A stretch of 64,000 bases of DNA, from assembly GCA_949128115.1 (NCBI GenBank), contig OX421962.1, positions 43,237,745-43,301,744 on the forward strand, read 5' to 3'. Below the pieces are notes generated by a model. That model saw nothing but the letters and a program-made list of their open reading frames with translations, was not told where the DNA came from and did no database searches. The position numbers were made by a program, and so were the translations under genes. The stretch is from Anaspis maculata. Lineage: Eukaryota > Arthropoda > Insecta > Coleoptera > Scraptiidae. Positions 24,136 to 35,642 of this stretch are shown here, one piece after another; the stretch's first letter is position 1, and every line of letters starts with the position of its first letter.

Positions 24136-24420
24136 ACAGGGTGTCCCGAAAATATACCGACAACGTTCTAAGGCAGCTTCCTCTCATCAAAACAAGAAAA
24201 AAAAGTTCACATGAACATGGGTCCGGAAATGCTTCCTAAGGGAGTTACAGCCCCCTAAAGGTGATACCCTGAAGATGGTTTTTATTCAATATCTCCGAAA
24301 CCGTTCAAGGGAAATCAATCAAACTTGACACATCCACTAACCTTCAAGGCCCAACAAAATGAGGCAGGATTAATTCCAAAATAATTCACCAGGAGTGGGT
24401 TAAGCGGAGGTGTGGGGGGG
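24136..24420 (+). repeat. Relic with TACAGGGTGTCCCGAAAA start
   Basis: TACAGGGTGTCCCGAAAATA is followed by CAATATCTCCGAAACCGTTC and AGTTACAGCCCCCTA, the kind of left arm seen in insect palindromic mariner-group elements. No matching right end was found in the window. A G9-11 run follows at about 24414-24427. Confidence 0.5.
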
Positions 24421-24861
24421 GGGGGGTTAAAATAACCTCAACTTTTTTGAATGTGAATTGTTTCCAAATTCAACAAAAAATTATGGAATATTGGAGTTTT
24501 CTAGTGAAAAAAAGGTCCCTTTGTTCAACCTCGATAGGGGAAAACGTGGTCAGAAACAATGAATATAAACGTATAGTAAGGTGACCAACCGTCCTGATTT
24601 GGTAAGGACAGGTTTAGATTTTTACACCTTTGTCCTGTTTCACGTTCATGTATAATGATGATATGTCCTGATTTTAAGCAAAAATGCTGATTTGTTATGA
24701 TTTCAAGCAAGAACGTGTTTTTTTCTGATTTTAAATGTGCCGCGAAATTCCAGCGATTCACCACCTCACCCCTCTCCCACATCATCACCCTACCACTTCC
24801 CCTTCCACATACTTTCGTTCATGTGCCTATCACACTTGACACTATATACTCGTAGATAGAT

Positions 24862-26317
24862 CCATAGACAAGGACAAAAGTAGAAGAGGCAAGATACCTG
24901 CGCGGCTGTGTAATTTGTTGGCCGGCCATTTTGATTACATAACGGTTTTTCCTGGCGGCAATTTTAATTATGACAGGTGGGTGACAGTACTGACAGTGTA
25001 CTTGATGACAGCTACGAAGTTTTAGGTTAGACTGATTTGTTGTGATCGAACTTTTCTCGGCGCCGATGTTTGGTTTTGTGTAAAAGATAACAATATAATT
25101 GAATGTTGAGGGTTATTCAGTGTTCGTTTCCACGAATTCTACTTCATAACCAGATATTATATTCCTGGGATGCATTGCATAAATAATGCATTGTCGAGTG
25201 CATTGTACTTGATGAATTATTGTCAAGAAATGGAGAATGATGTCCGCAGTTTTATCTCCACTTAGAAGCTGTGAAACAGATATCGAGGCCTCTGTGTGAA
25301 GTGTTCGTTTTGCGATTTTTCCTGTGTAATAAAGTTTGATCGAACCTGATCGAACTTAGCAAATGCATCAATAAAGGGTGTCTTGTTATACCTATCAAAA
25401 TTTGCAAAAACATCAAGCAATTGATGAGCCCAGAGATGAGAAGATATCCTTTCATACGTAACGCTGAATTTAAATAATCAAATTTCACTCCGGTAACTAA
25501 ATTTTGTTTTTAGTTTTCCACGGGGTGATGGGCTTCGATTGTGGCTCGAGACAATTGGAATGATGAAGAAATAGCTTGGAAACGTCTTATGAGAAAGGCT
25601 CAGTGCTGCTGATTTGTTCGAGGCATTTCGAAGTAATGTAAATAAAATTTTATCCACACTCCCAGGACCCGAGCCAGAACCTCGTTTCGCACAATGACAT
25701 TTTGGAACACCACAATTTTATCTTAAGAGAAAGTGCTCGTAAGATGCTATTTGAAAATAAGATTAGGTGCAAAATCTAGCAAAAAAAACGTGAAGCGAAG
25801 AGCTGATTCAGTGTAATGTTCAACAAACACTTTCCAAACTTGTATCATTTTATCTCAAGTAAAACATTGAATATTTTTCTTGAAATTTTATTCTGTAGCT
25901 CAAATCAAGCACATGTCGTGGGCCTTATGCCCATACGTCTATGGCCCATACTCACAGTCGGTCTCCGATTTAAGCACAATCCAACTATGGCAACAATTGT
26001 TATAATTGTCCGAAGGACTTGAGAGATGCGAAGTCGGAGATCGAGCGAAGTATTGACTACGGTATGAGGATTAGTCAAGGCCGTGAGCAGAAATTCTTGA
26101 GTTATTTGTTTCGTTTACAAAGTATAACCTACAAATTGTCTCATGACTGTCATCTGCTTTGACGTCTGTTTATGATTTTGACTCGCGCGTACTCCCCCCA
26201 TTTAAATTGCCGCCTTGGAAAAGCCGTTATGACCTAAAAATGGCGGACCCCATGCGATATCGGCTGAAATGGATGCGCAGTGGTTCTTCCTTCTTCTACT
26301 TTTGTCCTTGTCTATGG
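24862..26317. mobile_element. Nested TIR element with THAP remnant
   Basis: The ends are CCATAGACAAGGACAAAAGT and the exact complement ACTTTTGTCCTTGTCTATGG, and pairing continues inward with interruptions (CGGCAATTTTAATTATGACA against a diverged partner near 26200). ATAGAT lies directly outside both ends (24856-24861, 26318-26323). A broken THAP exon sits inside, on the plus strand. P-superfamily transposases begin with a THAP finger, so I infer a P-type derivative; the duplication is only clearly 6 bp, which is why the class is left open. The 144-residue frame at 26159-26593 spans its right end and is not a gene. Confidence 0.7.
25521..25633 (+). pseudogene. THAP zinc-finger exon, frameshifted
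   Basis: After an acceptor-like TTTTGTTTTTAG, one frame reads FPRGDGLRLWLETIGMMKK, which fits the conserved FP..D..R..W helix of THAP domains. The next frame reads SYEKGSVLLICSRHFE, which fits the domain's closing part with the last zinc ligands C and H in CSRHF. The two halves are in different frames and a stop lies between them, so it is inactive. A GTAATG follows HFE and could be the old donor site. The upstream CxxC half of the finger was not found. THAP fingers bind DNA and occur in P-type transposases and in host regulators. Confidence 0.6.
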
Positions 26318-27915
26318 ATAGATCCTACAACCCACCAAAGAAATTACAGGTTTAATTTTGTGTTTTTTCTGTTATGGAATTTTATTTCTGATGATCACAT
26401 TTCAATTATATGCCGATCAGCTTTTAAATTCAGCACTAGAACGGTAATTTTTGCACGCCAAGTTGGCAATTCTGCGATATTTGGGGATGCTCAAATTTGT
26501 AATGTTGGATCAATATTTCCCCTAATATTTCCCCAGATGACCTTGAATTCGTATTGTCAATCGAGTACACCGCTGTTGCAAGATTGTATATGAACGCTCA
26601 ATACGTCTTGATTTTGATAGACTTTCTCCAGCTTAAATTGGCGACTGGTGAACAGTTTTTTTGAATAAAATAGTGAATCATAATATACCATCATATCATA
26701 TACTAGGTTGAGAAAACTGTTCTAATGTATGGTCAGAAATGAAGGCCTAGTGTCTAAAACCTAGAACGGCTCGGCACTCTGTCACTCACCTGCTATTCTG
26801 ACAAGATAACAGTCATAACAGCCAAGGCAACACTGTAGCGGAATATGATGCAAGGAGACGCCAGAATTGGCATTTCATGTCAAAATTTCCTAACCTCACT
26901 GGACTTCGCCACAAAAAGCCCGTTTTCACGTAACTTGGTCTGTCAGCGTCCGTTACACTCTGGGGAACATGGCCAACCGCGTTTTAATTTCTACTGAATT
27001 TAAAACGTGATCGGCATATACTTGTGTTATTATTAGGGTTGCCAGAAGGTCTATTTTGAAAAGAGCATGTTCTCTTTTCCGGCGGCGATTTTTTCACCCT
27101 TTCTTCTTCCAGGCACAGCCCAGGAGAGTAAGGTATTCTCTTTCTCATTTCTCAGGAATTGTATTTTTCATGTTGGTAAAATTTTTGGAGAGAAAAGGCA
27201 TTTTGCTCCGCCCCCCTAGACCCCCCATCCCCTTTCGCGAGTTTTATTTTCTGTGTTTTTTTCAATGTCCTGATTTTCATTCATTTGAAGTTGGTCACCT
27301 TAACGTATAGACGAACAAAAAGCGACACTCTTGACAGTTCTATTGTTCTTCGTGTAACACGTCGCCATTTTGGCAGTGCGCCTAAAAGAGCGGCAATTCA
27401 AACTTAACACCCAGCTACCTACAAGTAGCGGCAACGGCATGTCGTGGGACTCGCAGGTCAAATGAGTAAAAGCTGTGAGCCGATTTTCCGAAAATGCCAA
27501 TTATTTGCAGAAGAAAACGTTGTGCACTTATGCTATTGCACAAATCTGACAATTTGTCTACAATGTCTGAGAAAATTACCAAATTTTCGAAAAGGTTTTC
27601 CCTTGCAAAGTTGTGCTTGCTAGTAGATTTCGTACGCTTCGAAATTGCAGAATATGTTGGTAGGCGTCAATTCTTTGACCGCTTTACATTCAGCTAAGCA
27701 TAAATTGCAATTTTGATGTAAGTATAGATAGATTTTTTCTAAATAAATAACCACAAACATACGTCAGGGCATTCTCTGTTATAGTAAATCTGTTTCTCTA
27801 AAATCCGTTCAACCGCGTGTAATTAAACTGGCATCTAAATTATTTACTTCAACATGCCTGATGGTGTAACGACGATCAGTACCTTTCAAATTTCAATAAA
27901 TTAATCTCATTCATG

Positions 27916-28402
27916 CAGGGTTGTCAGATATATATCAAGTGATATATCACAATAAATATCACGATATATATCATGATATTTATTGATTGATATATATCAT
28001 GATATATATCCGACAAAAATGTTGCGCAATGGAGTTTATTTGAAGCATTGTGATCTGCGAAATTGGGCTTTATGTAGGGCTTTATGCTCGGCTTTATGCT
28101 TTACGCATGCAGCACGTCTCTTTGTCTCGACTTGTTTTCCGTTCAGAATGAATTTAATTTCGATTTATTGTAAATATAAATAACATTGATAATATTATGA
28201 TTGATTTTTGTTCATGAATCGATATATGTATTATCTAATTTTTGTCCAAGTAGTGTTTGTTTTAATTTCAGACTTGAACATTTCCTGAATCAAAATTTCA
28301 AGAAAATATCAAAATATCGGATATCTATCGAATATATCAATAAATATCCGATATTATGATATTTTTATATTTATATAAATATCATGATATTTTCCAACCC
28401 TG
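27916..28402. mobile_element. AT-rich hAT-type MITE, 8-bp TSD
   Basis: The ends are CAGGGTTGTCAGATATATAT and TATCATGATATTTTCCAACCCTG read as CAGGGTTGGAAAATATCATG on the other strand. CATTCATG flanks both ends exactly (27908-27915, 28403-28410). The subterminal regions are packed with GATATATATC/ATATCATGATAT words, which may be transposase binding sites. The middle has a GGGCTTTATG-type short tandem (about 28066-28100). No coding capacity. Confidence 0.92.
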
Positions 28403-28670
28403 CATTCATGAAAGTATCACAGTCTTCATCACAATTCGTCTTATCGCTATGTTGCATGTAGGTACTTATTGCACAGAAAACATTTTATTGAGAAGATGAA
28501 TGAACTGTTGTGGAGTAGGATTGGTGCTGTTTTCACCATGGCTTATTCTGACCGCGCCGAAGAAATTTTCTTTTGCAATCGGTGTTTAGAAGCCTGTCAA
28601 CAAGAAGTTGTGGCCTTTGAGTTTCAAATGACGGAATAACTGAATAAGACTATTTATTGAAACCACACAG

Positions 28671-30029
28671 GATTTTTTTGGATGCTGGGGGTGACTCTGA
28701 AGGTATACGCGTCACAAGGGGTGTCTTGCAGGGAGACTGCCTGAGTCCAACGCTGTTTCTGCTGTTCACAAGCAATATCGCGCGGTTTTTCCTGGAAGAA
28801 GGTGCTAGGGGAGTGTCTCTGGACGGCAGTTGGGACATACACATGCTTGGATATGCGGACGACTTGGTAACATTCTCGGACTCGGCGTGCGCTGTCCAGA
28901 AAAATTTGGTAATACTGAGCTTGTACTGCAAAACGATGCACCTTGAGCTGAACACTGAAAAGACTAAAATCTTGATATTCAGACGTAGCGCAAAAATGGA
29001 ACCAGAGAAATTTTACTACGAGGGCGCAGTGATCGAAACAGTTAAGCACTACACTTACTTGGGGGTTACTTTCTCGTTTAACGGACACTTCAGGGAACAG
29101 GCTAGGTCAGTGACCAGTAAGGTCAACATCACGGGCGGCGTCTTGAGAACCATTATAAGCAGAAACAGTATCTCCAGTCTTGAGAACATAAAAAAAATGT
29201 ATCATAACACCATCACCTCGACTGTCTCATATTGCTCTTCAACGTGGGGACTAAGACACGAAGCGGACCTCGAGAGGATACAAATGAACTTTTTCAAAAA
29301 ACTGTTCTATCTGAAACCTAACACGGCCGGTTATATTGTTCGGATCGAAATGGAAATAACCAATGTGATCTATTTTGTAGTGAAACAGGCTTTGCAGTAC
29401 TTAATCAGAGTGAGTAAAATGTCAGATGTCAGACTGCCATCTAGAGCTTACAAGCGATACCTACAACTTCACAATGGCAATGTCGACAAAAAGTACAACT
29501 GGCTCTCCCAACTTCTTGATACTTTGTCAAAGTGGAATATCAGAGTAGATCCGAACAATATATCCGCGCTCGAGGGAACAGTGGTGTTCTGGAAAAAATC
29601 GAGATACAACTTAGGTTCTCCGACTGGAACTGTGTTTTGTTGTCCGTAAACAACGACCAATATAAGTTCCTCAATCACATGAACAAAAAATTCGTCTTTT
29701 ACGCACTGGATACTCCTCTTCACCTCAAGAGATTCTACTTTCAGCTGAGAACAACTTACAGCGCGGTCATGAAACTGTACATAAAGGGTGTATCGTACTC
29801 GATCGATACAGGGATATTGTGTGGCATATGTAACCTGAGGAAGAGCGAAACCCTGGCTCACATACTTTTTGAGTGTCCCATGTATCGCGAGTTCAGACGG
29901 AAGGAACTTTTCGCGAATCAGGACCTCCATGACGTGCTCACATGCACGGAGACAGGCACCATCTCAAGATTATTTGGTTTTCTTTCAAACTCTCTGAGGC
30001 TGCGTTCATTCATCCTGAGTGAGTGGTGA
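28671..30029 (+). pseudogene. LINE reverse transcriptase C-terminal part, one frameshift
   Basis: Frame 1 (to 29649) contains GVLQGDCLSP (RT block 4-like), the catalytic YADD at 28852-28863, a KTKILIF segment and YTYLGVTFS (thumb/block 7 region). The reading then moves to another frame near the A6 run at 29593-29598 and continues to 30029, ending in a CCHC finger: C-x2-C-x9-H-x4-C at about 29820-29876 (CGICNLRKSETLAHILFEC). The finger after the RT thumb is typical of the ORF2 C-terminus in several LINE clades. The N-terminal endonuclease and early RT blocks are lost. The ATG at 28657 lies in flanking DNA. Apart from the single shift the frame is open, supporting a young copy. Confidence 0.92.
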
Positions 30030-30215
30030 GTGTGTGAACGCGCTCTCCAATCCTGCAGGGGGAACGTCTATGACAGGGAACAATACATTGCCTTGCACCT
30101 AACACTAATTTTATTGTCATGTTCATCATGCGTTGTTGTTGTTATTACATTGTCGTTTTCGTTTATATTGTTTATTTTCACATTGCTATAAAATGTATAT
30201 TTTCGAAGCAATAAA

Positions 30216-30243
30216 CTCTTATCTATCTATCTATCTATCTATC
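30216..30243 (+). repeat. (TCTA)n tail of the LINE
   Basis: A run of about seven TCTA units sits exactly at the 3' end of the LINE, directly before the second copy of the 15-bp duplication, so it is the element's own tail. Confidence 0.9.
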
Positions 30244-30850
30244 ATTGAAACCACACAGTACGCAATCGTCGGAGGTCGTATGATCATATGTTGTCGGTGT
30301 ATTTTCGGGACCACCTGTATAAACATACCCATGCCTTAAGAGGTGTTGTCATTGTCAAGATGGCGGTCCGTGCAGACGCCGTATACAGGTACAGGTTGAT
30401 CAAAAATGCAAAAACTCCAATAACTCATGAACCAAAAAAGTTGGAGTCATGAAAATAAGCATGTAGATTCATAATTCAATGCTTATCAAGCTGAAACAAG
30501 CGCGTCTGAATATTCTCATCTGTTTCTGGAATATTTCAAACTCGATTTCAAATTTAATGGTCGATTTCATGGAAATGGACATTTTCCAAAAAATCCTCGA
30601 AAAAATCGGTCACTTGTTGATAATAATCAAAGGCTTTGATAATTAAAGCGTTACGGTCAGTTGCGTATTTATGGGGGTCATGCGCCCCCCTCCCCCCCCC
30701 CATCGATCTGTGATAATAATACCTAATAAGAAGGTATACCGGCAAAAGAACAGACGCGCTCCAATAATGTTGAAAATTTAAAAATGTATGCCTAATTTCG
30801 TTGTATAATACGTAATAACGTTTTACCCTTCTACCCTTCTACACCGAAGC

Positions 30851-30975
30851 AGGACAACTTGACGCCGCCGACTTGACGCCGGCCAACTTGACGCGGGACA
30901 ACTTGCCGCGGGACAACTTGACGCCAGGACAACTTGACGCGGGACAACTTGACGCCAGAACAACTTGACGCTAGG
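30851..30975 (+). repeat. GGACAACTTGACGC minisatellite, forward block
   Basis: About eight units of 14-17 bp built on GGACAACTTGACGCC(G), some with GCCGACTTGACGCC. An inverted block lies at 35643-35765 and a single inverted unit at 32481-32498, so these blocks frame the DNA between them. Confidence 0.9.
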
Positions 30976-31009
30976 AGTTATCATAATTTTGGGACTCTAG
31001 TTGGCCAGT

Positions 31010-32470
31010 TTGTCATTTTGTCCCCCAACAGGCCCCCTTGTGTTTTCCTGTGGTTTTTGGAACAAGCAAGCTCCTTATGCCTACTTGTGTCTTATGTTTT
31101 TGAGTCCCAATGACCTCAGTTTGTATAACTCGAAGTCACAGCCCCCATGCGACTTTATGTGTCATTTCAAGCCCTGATGAGCCCCCTACTTGTGTCTTCG
31201 TGTTGTTTTCGAAACTTCACTGGAGCCACTTTGTTTTTCCATAGTGTTTTCAAGAACTCTGATAACCCCCTCGATGACCTTCTTGTGTTTCCATGTGAAG
31301 CTCTGAATTCTATCGAGCCCCCTTGTATCTTCTTGTACTTTGGAACCCTGCCGGCCCTCATTCTTTCTTGCTGGGTCAATCTGGGCCATGTATATATGGT
31401 GACGCTTCCAGCCCCGCTATAAGCTCCATTTTGTCTTCTCGTGTCGTGAAATCCTAGCGGCTCTCGTTGTGTCTTGCTACGTAATCGGAGCCCCGATGAG
31501 CTCCAGTGTCTTTTTGTGTCGTTTCGAGCCTCGATGAATCCTCTTTCTTGTGTTTACTCGAGGTGTTCGGAGTTCTGAGGAGCCCCCTTATGTCTTACTA
31601 TGTTTTGGAACTCAGGCAGCTCCTATTTTGTCTTGCTGTGTTAACTCGAAATTCCAGTGGATCCTTTTGTGTATTTATATGTCGTGTTGAGCCCTGATGC
31701 CCTTGAGTGTTCAAGTTTCTTTCTGAATCGTAGTATCTACCCTTTATGTCTCCATATGGCGTTGTAAGCACCCTCATTCAGAGCCCAATTGGACACTCTT
31801 CTTTTAAGCCCCTCATGATTTTTCGCCTCTCCAGATTTTCAGTAAGCCTCCTTGTGCCTTCTTTGATTCTTGGTCTTTGATTGATTCGAGCCCTACTGGC
31901 CCCCTTGCTTCTTCAATGTCGATTGAAGCCCTGCTGAGTCCCCGTGTGTCCTCAACCTCAAGTACCGTTTGGAGCCCTGGTGAGTCTTCCTATGTTTCTT
32001 ACGTGTTTAGAATTCCCGTCAGCCCTTTTTGCCTTCTTGTGTAATCCAAAGCACTATTTAGCCCCCTTGGGCCTTCAATGTCTTTTGAAGTCCTGATGAG
32101 CCTCCTTGCAATTTTCCATGTCTTAGGGAGATTTCAAGCAACCGAAAGCACACTTGTGTTTTCGTCTGGTATTCAAAGCCCTACTTGGTCCGCTTGTGTC
32201 CTTATATGCCGAAAAATCTCTCTTTTGCTTTCATGTGTTGTTCATAGCCCCACTGGACCCCAATGTGTCTTCAATAATTAATGGTGCTTGAACCCCTGCT
32301 GAGCTCCCTTGCATTTTCCCCATTTACATTTAGTAAGCACTCTTGTGCCTTTGTTTGGTCATTGTTGTTTGGTATTCGAAGGTCTATCGGGCCCCCTTGC
32401 GTTTTACCCTTGCTTTCGTAACTTTAGTAAGCACCTTTGTGCGTTCATGTAATGCTTGGGGTCCTATAGT
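31010..32470 (+). repeat. Decayed tandem array, about 55-60 bp period
   Basis: Words such as GAGCCCTGATGAGCCCCCTT, TTGTGTCTTC, GTGTTTTCNTGT and CGAAGCCC recur every 50-65 bp for about 1.45 kb, with the units much diverged. I count roughly 25 periods by eye. It is framed by the CAACTTGACGC minisatellite (ends 30975) and an inverted unit of it (32481). Small frames at 31147-31422, 31167-31389, 31506-31697 and 32078-32281 fall on both strands of the array and are not genes. Its nature is unknown: old satellite-like DNA or the interior of a foldback element. Confidence 0.7.
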
Positions 32471-32480
32471 TCCAACTGGT

Positions 32481-32498
32481 GTTAAGTTGTCCCGACGC
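32481..32498 (-). repeat. Single inverted minisatellite unit
   Basis: GTTAAGTTGTCCCGACGC is the reverse complement of the unit at 30851-30975 with one or two changes. It closes the decayed array on its right side. Confidence 0.75.
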
Positions 32499-32569
32499 TT
32501 AAAATAAAAATAAACCTTTGGCACCGATCTTTCTTCTGATAAACTGCAATTCTTCTCATTGCAATTTTA

Positions 32570-35089
32570 GGCCAGTCAAATTAGAACAAATTTTTCCGTT
32601 TGAGGGAAAAAACTGTTAGAGTTTTGGAAATTTGCCAGTAATGTCCGGTAAGGTGTACTGTTAAACATACTAAAAGTCCCCAACTCTACCTATTGAGCTC
32701 GAGCCGCCATCTTGGAAGAATGGTCCTTCGATCCAATTTTCTGCTCATATCCCGCTAATCATCAGAGATATTCAATCAAGTTTCATGAAAAATCGAGGCT
32801 ATAAAATTGCCTACGAAAATTGTTTCATACCGATTTTTTTCTCGTATATGTTGATATTAATAAAATTGACTTAACAAAAAAAAATAAAAAAATTAGCGAT
32901 TTTTTGCCTATGGCTAAAGATATTGTCTTCAAAATTTGTGAAGATGTTGGCAGTTCACATCAAAGCTGAACGTGACAGTTGAGATAGAAAAAAAAAATTC
33001 GAAAATATTTTTTTTTATTTTTTTTTCCAATTAAGCCAAATATTGATTTTCGAGTTTGACATTTCCAACAGGGCGGAGTATAAGTTTCAATCGAACATAA
33101 ATCAGTTTTGATATTTACATATTGTAAAACAAGATTTCATCAGTATTGTGCCTTCACGAGCTTCTGGAATGCTCGATATGAATTAAACTAAAAGAATAAT
33201 AGCTAAGTCCAAGAAGTGTTGTCGATTGGTTATGAAGGAAACATTTCGAAACAAAAGACATCAGCAAAGGATATACAGGAGGTCCAAAGGTTATTCAACT
33301 GTATATGAGCCCCATATTGATGTGCCTTATCCAAAATAGTACAAAAGAATCAATCAAATTGTTAAAATCCACCCTGTATAACAAAAAGTAACGATACAAA
33401 ATGGAAGTAGTGAAGCGTACCTGGTGCCAAAAATACAGCCTTTACATTGCTGGAAAAAAGAACAAAATTGATCGTATTATTTGAAAGTTATTAGTCCTCA
33501 AACTTGACTTTACAAATTTCAGCCAGTGGAATAGAGAAAAGTAGAGAGAAGTAACTGTCGGAGTTTCAGAAATTTGACAGGGATGTTCGCTGAAGTATAC
33601 TTATAAACATACTAAAAGTCCCCGCCAGTACCTGTTGCGCTTGAGCCGCCATCTTGAAATAATGGTCCTTCGATCAAATTTATTACCATTTTTCCAAGAT
33701 GGCGGCTCGAGCACAACAGGTAGTGGCGGGGACTTTAATTATGTTTATCAGTATATCTTAGCGAACATCCCTGTCAAATTCCTGAAACTCCGACAGTTAC
33801 TTCTCTCTACTTTTCCCTATTTCACTGGCTGAAATTTGTAAAGTCAAGTTTGAGGACTAATAACTTTCAAATAAATCGATCAATTTTGTTCTTTTTTTCA
33901 GCAATATAAAGGCTGTATTTTTGGCACCAGGTATGCTCTACTACTTCCATTTTGTGTCGTTACTTTTTGTTATACAGGGTGGATTTTAACATTTTGATTG
34001 ATTCTTTTGTACTATTTTGGATAAGGCACATCAATATGGGGCTCATATACAGTTGAATAACCTTTGGACCTTCTGTATATCCTTTGCTAATGTCTTTTGT
34101 TTCGAAATGTTTCCTTCAGAACCAATCGACAACACTTTTTGGACTTATAGCGATTATTCTTTCAGTTTAATTCATAACGAGCATTCCAGAAGCTCGTGAA
34201 GGTACAATACTGATGAAATCCTGTCTTACAATATGTAAATATCAAAACTGATTGATGTTCGATTGAAGCCTTTACTCCGCCCTGTTGGAAATTTCAAATG
34301 ATTGAACTGCACGCAGTCTTCCTTCAAAATGTTATTTATTTTATCTGACCGGTTTCGAAGGTCTCTGGCCCTTCTTCGTCAGAGTATAAAGCTATAAGAT
34401 AAAATACATAAAGCAAGTACATAAAAGGAGAACGATAACATACCAAAAATGTATAAAAGGATGGTATAAATAAAGTTTGTGTACCAGAGACCTTCGAAAC
34501 CGGTCAGATAAAATAAATAACATTTTGAAGGAAGACTGCGTGCAGTTCAATCATTTATAATCCATATATCCTTCTGTGAGATGGCGGATCCTTTCCTGAA
34601 ATTGGAAATTTCAAACTCGAAAATCAAATTTTTGCTCAATTTAAAAAAAAAATTAAAAAATATTTTCGCAATTTTTTTTTTCTATTTCAACTATTACGTT
34701 TAGCTTTGATGTAGACTGCCAACATCTTCACAAATTTTGAAGACAATATCTCTAGCCATAGGCAAACAATCGCTTTTTTAAAAATTTTTTTTGTTAATTT
34801 GATTTAATTAATATCAACAGATACGAGAGAAAAATCGGTATGAGACAATTTTTGTAGACAATTTTATAGCCTTCATTTTTAATCAAACCTGATTGAATAT
34901 CTCTGATGATTAGCGCAATATCAGCAGAAAACTGGATCGAAGGACCATTTTTCCAATATTGCGGCTCGAGCTCAATAGGTAGAGTTGGGGACTTTTAGTA
35001 TGTTTATCAGTACACCTTACCGGACATTACTGTCAAATTTCCAAAACTCCAACAGTTTTTTCCCTCCAGCTTTCCTTATTTGACTGGCC
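32570..35089. mobile_element. Giant palindrome (foldback element) 3, TA duplication
   Basis: The ends are GGCCAGTCAAAT and the exact complement, flanked by TA (32568-32569, 35090-35091). The arms meet near 33688, where CATCTTGAAATAATGG on the left faces CCATTTTTCCAAGATG. A motif of about 130 bp (TAAACATACTAAAAGTCCCC, then GAGCCGCCATCTTG and AATGGTCCTTCGAT) lies both at the outer end of each arm and at the centre, giving four copies. A hairpin MITE (34296-34556) has landed in the right arm only. Inner parts include TATACAGGGTGGATTTTAAC on both arms. No transposase is seen; frames at 33635-33832 and 34017-34199 are products of the arms. Confidence 0.9.
34296..34556. mobile_element. Hairpin MITE with very long near-perfect TIRs
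   Basis: AAATGATTGAACTGCACGCA through CCGGTTTCGAAGGTCTCTGG on the left is matched by its complement on the right, about 73 bp per arm without a mismatch that I can see, around an AT-rich loop of about 115 bp. It is absent from the left arm of the palindrome it sits in, so it inserted after the palindrome formed. The near-perfect arms suggest a young copy. The flanking duplication is unclear. Confidence 0.88.
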
Positions 35090-35642
35090 TATTTTACCTA
35101 ACAGAGACTCAAAATCATCTGATCCCGGGCGAGGTATGAGAATAAAGAAGAAGTGGGTAGTTCCTTATGCCAGCAGCAAAATGCGAGACGACAATAACAG
35201 GTGGAGGTCTTGACCAAGCGCCTAAACGGAAAATGGACGAAGAATTGTTGGGGTTATTCGGAAACGCAGAATATCAACCAGTGAAGAAGGATCACTTTGC
35301 AGGAAATCGATCGCGATTGTCGGGGTCCCGAACTAAGCAATAATTTTCTGTCACAGGAATCAGAGGGCCAAGCAAAGCAATGGAGGCACGAAACACTTTT
35401 TAATACCCTCAGTTTTGGACACGTCGTGATACTTCAACTTTGACGTATGGATCAGATGCTTAAACTAGGTTTAAACGAAGGGTGCTCCACCGTTCAACGT
35501 AAACTCGGTTTAAACCAAGTTTATCTGTTAAACTAGCCCTGAGCAACGCAAAATATTCGCTAAACTTGGTTTAACGTTAAGCGAAGTTAAAACTCGAACT
35601 GAGCAACTGGCCGAAGTCGGCTATCGGCTACTTTGAAATTCT

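Larger units (their letters stand above)
24577..27302. mobile_element. TIR element with exact 8-bp TSD (hAT or P group)
   Basis: The left end is TAAGGTGACCAAC and the right end its exact complement GTTGGTCACCTTA. The 8-mer ACGTATAG stands directly outside both ends (24569-24576 and 27303-27310). The subterminal parts repeat GTCCTGATTTT words. An 8-bp duplication fits hAT or P superfamilies. The interior holds a second, smaller TIR element (24862-26317); the remaining interior has no intact transposase. Confidence 0.87.
28671..30243 (+). mobile_element. 5'-truncated LINE (non-LTR retrotransposon), 15-bp TSD
   Basis: The insertion is flanked by ATTGAAACCACACAG at 28656-28670 and again at 30244-30258. 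It begins abruptly inside the reverse transcriptase gene, as expected from incomplete reverse transcription, and ends in AATAAACTCT followed by a (TCTA) run of about seven units instead of poly(A). The 3' UTR is about 200 bp. The exact-looking duplication suggests a fairly recent insertion. The clade is not assigned; a microsatellite tail is compatible with several LINE groups. Confidence 0.95.

Noticed and set aside
26159..26593. 144-residue plus-strand frame
   Set aside because: It begins in the right inverted end of the nested TIR element and runs out into the outer element, with no domain and a composition rich in Phe and Ser from AT-rich DNA.
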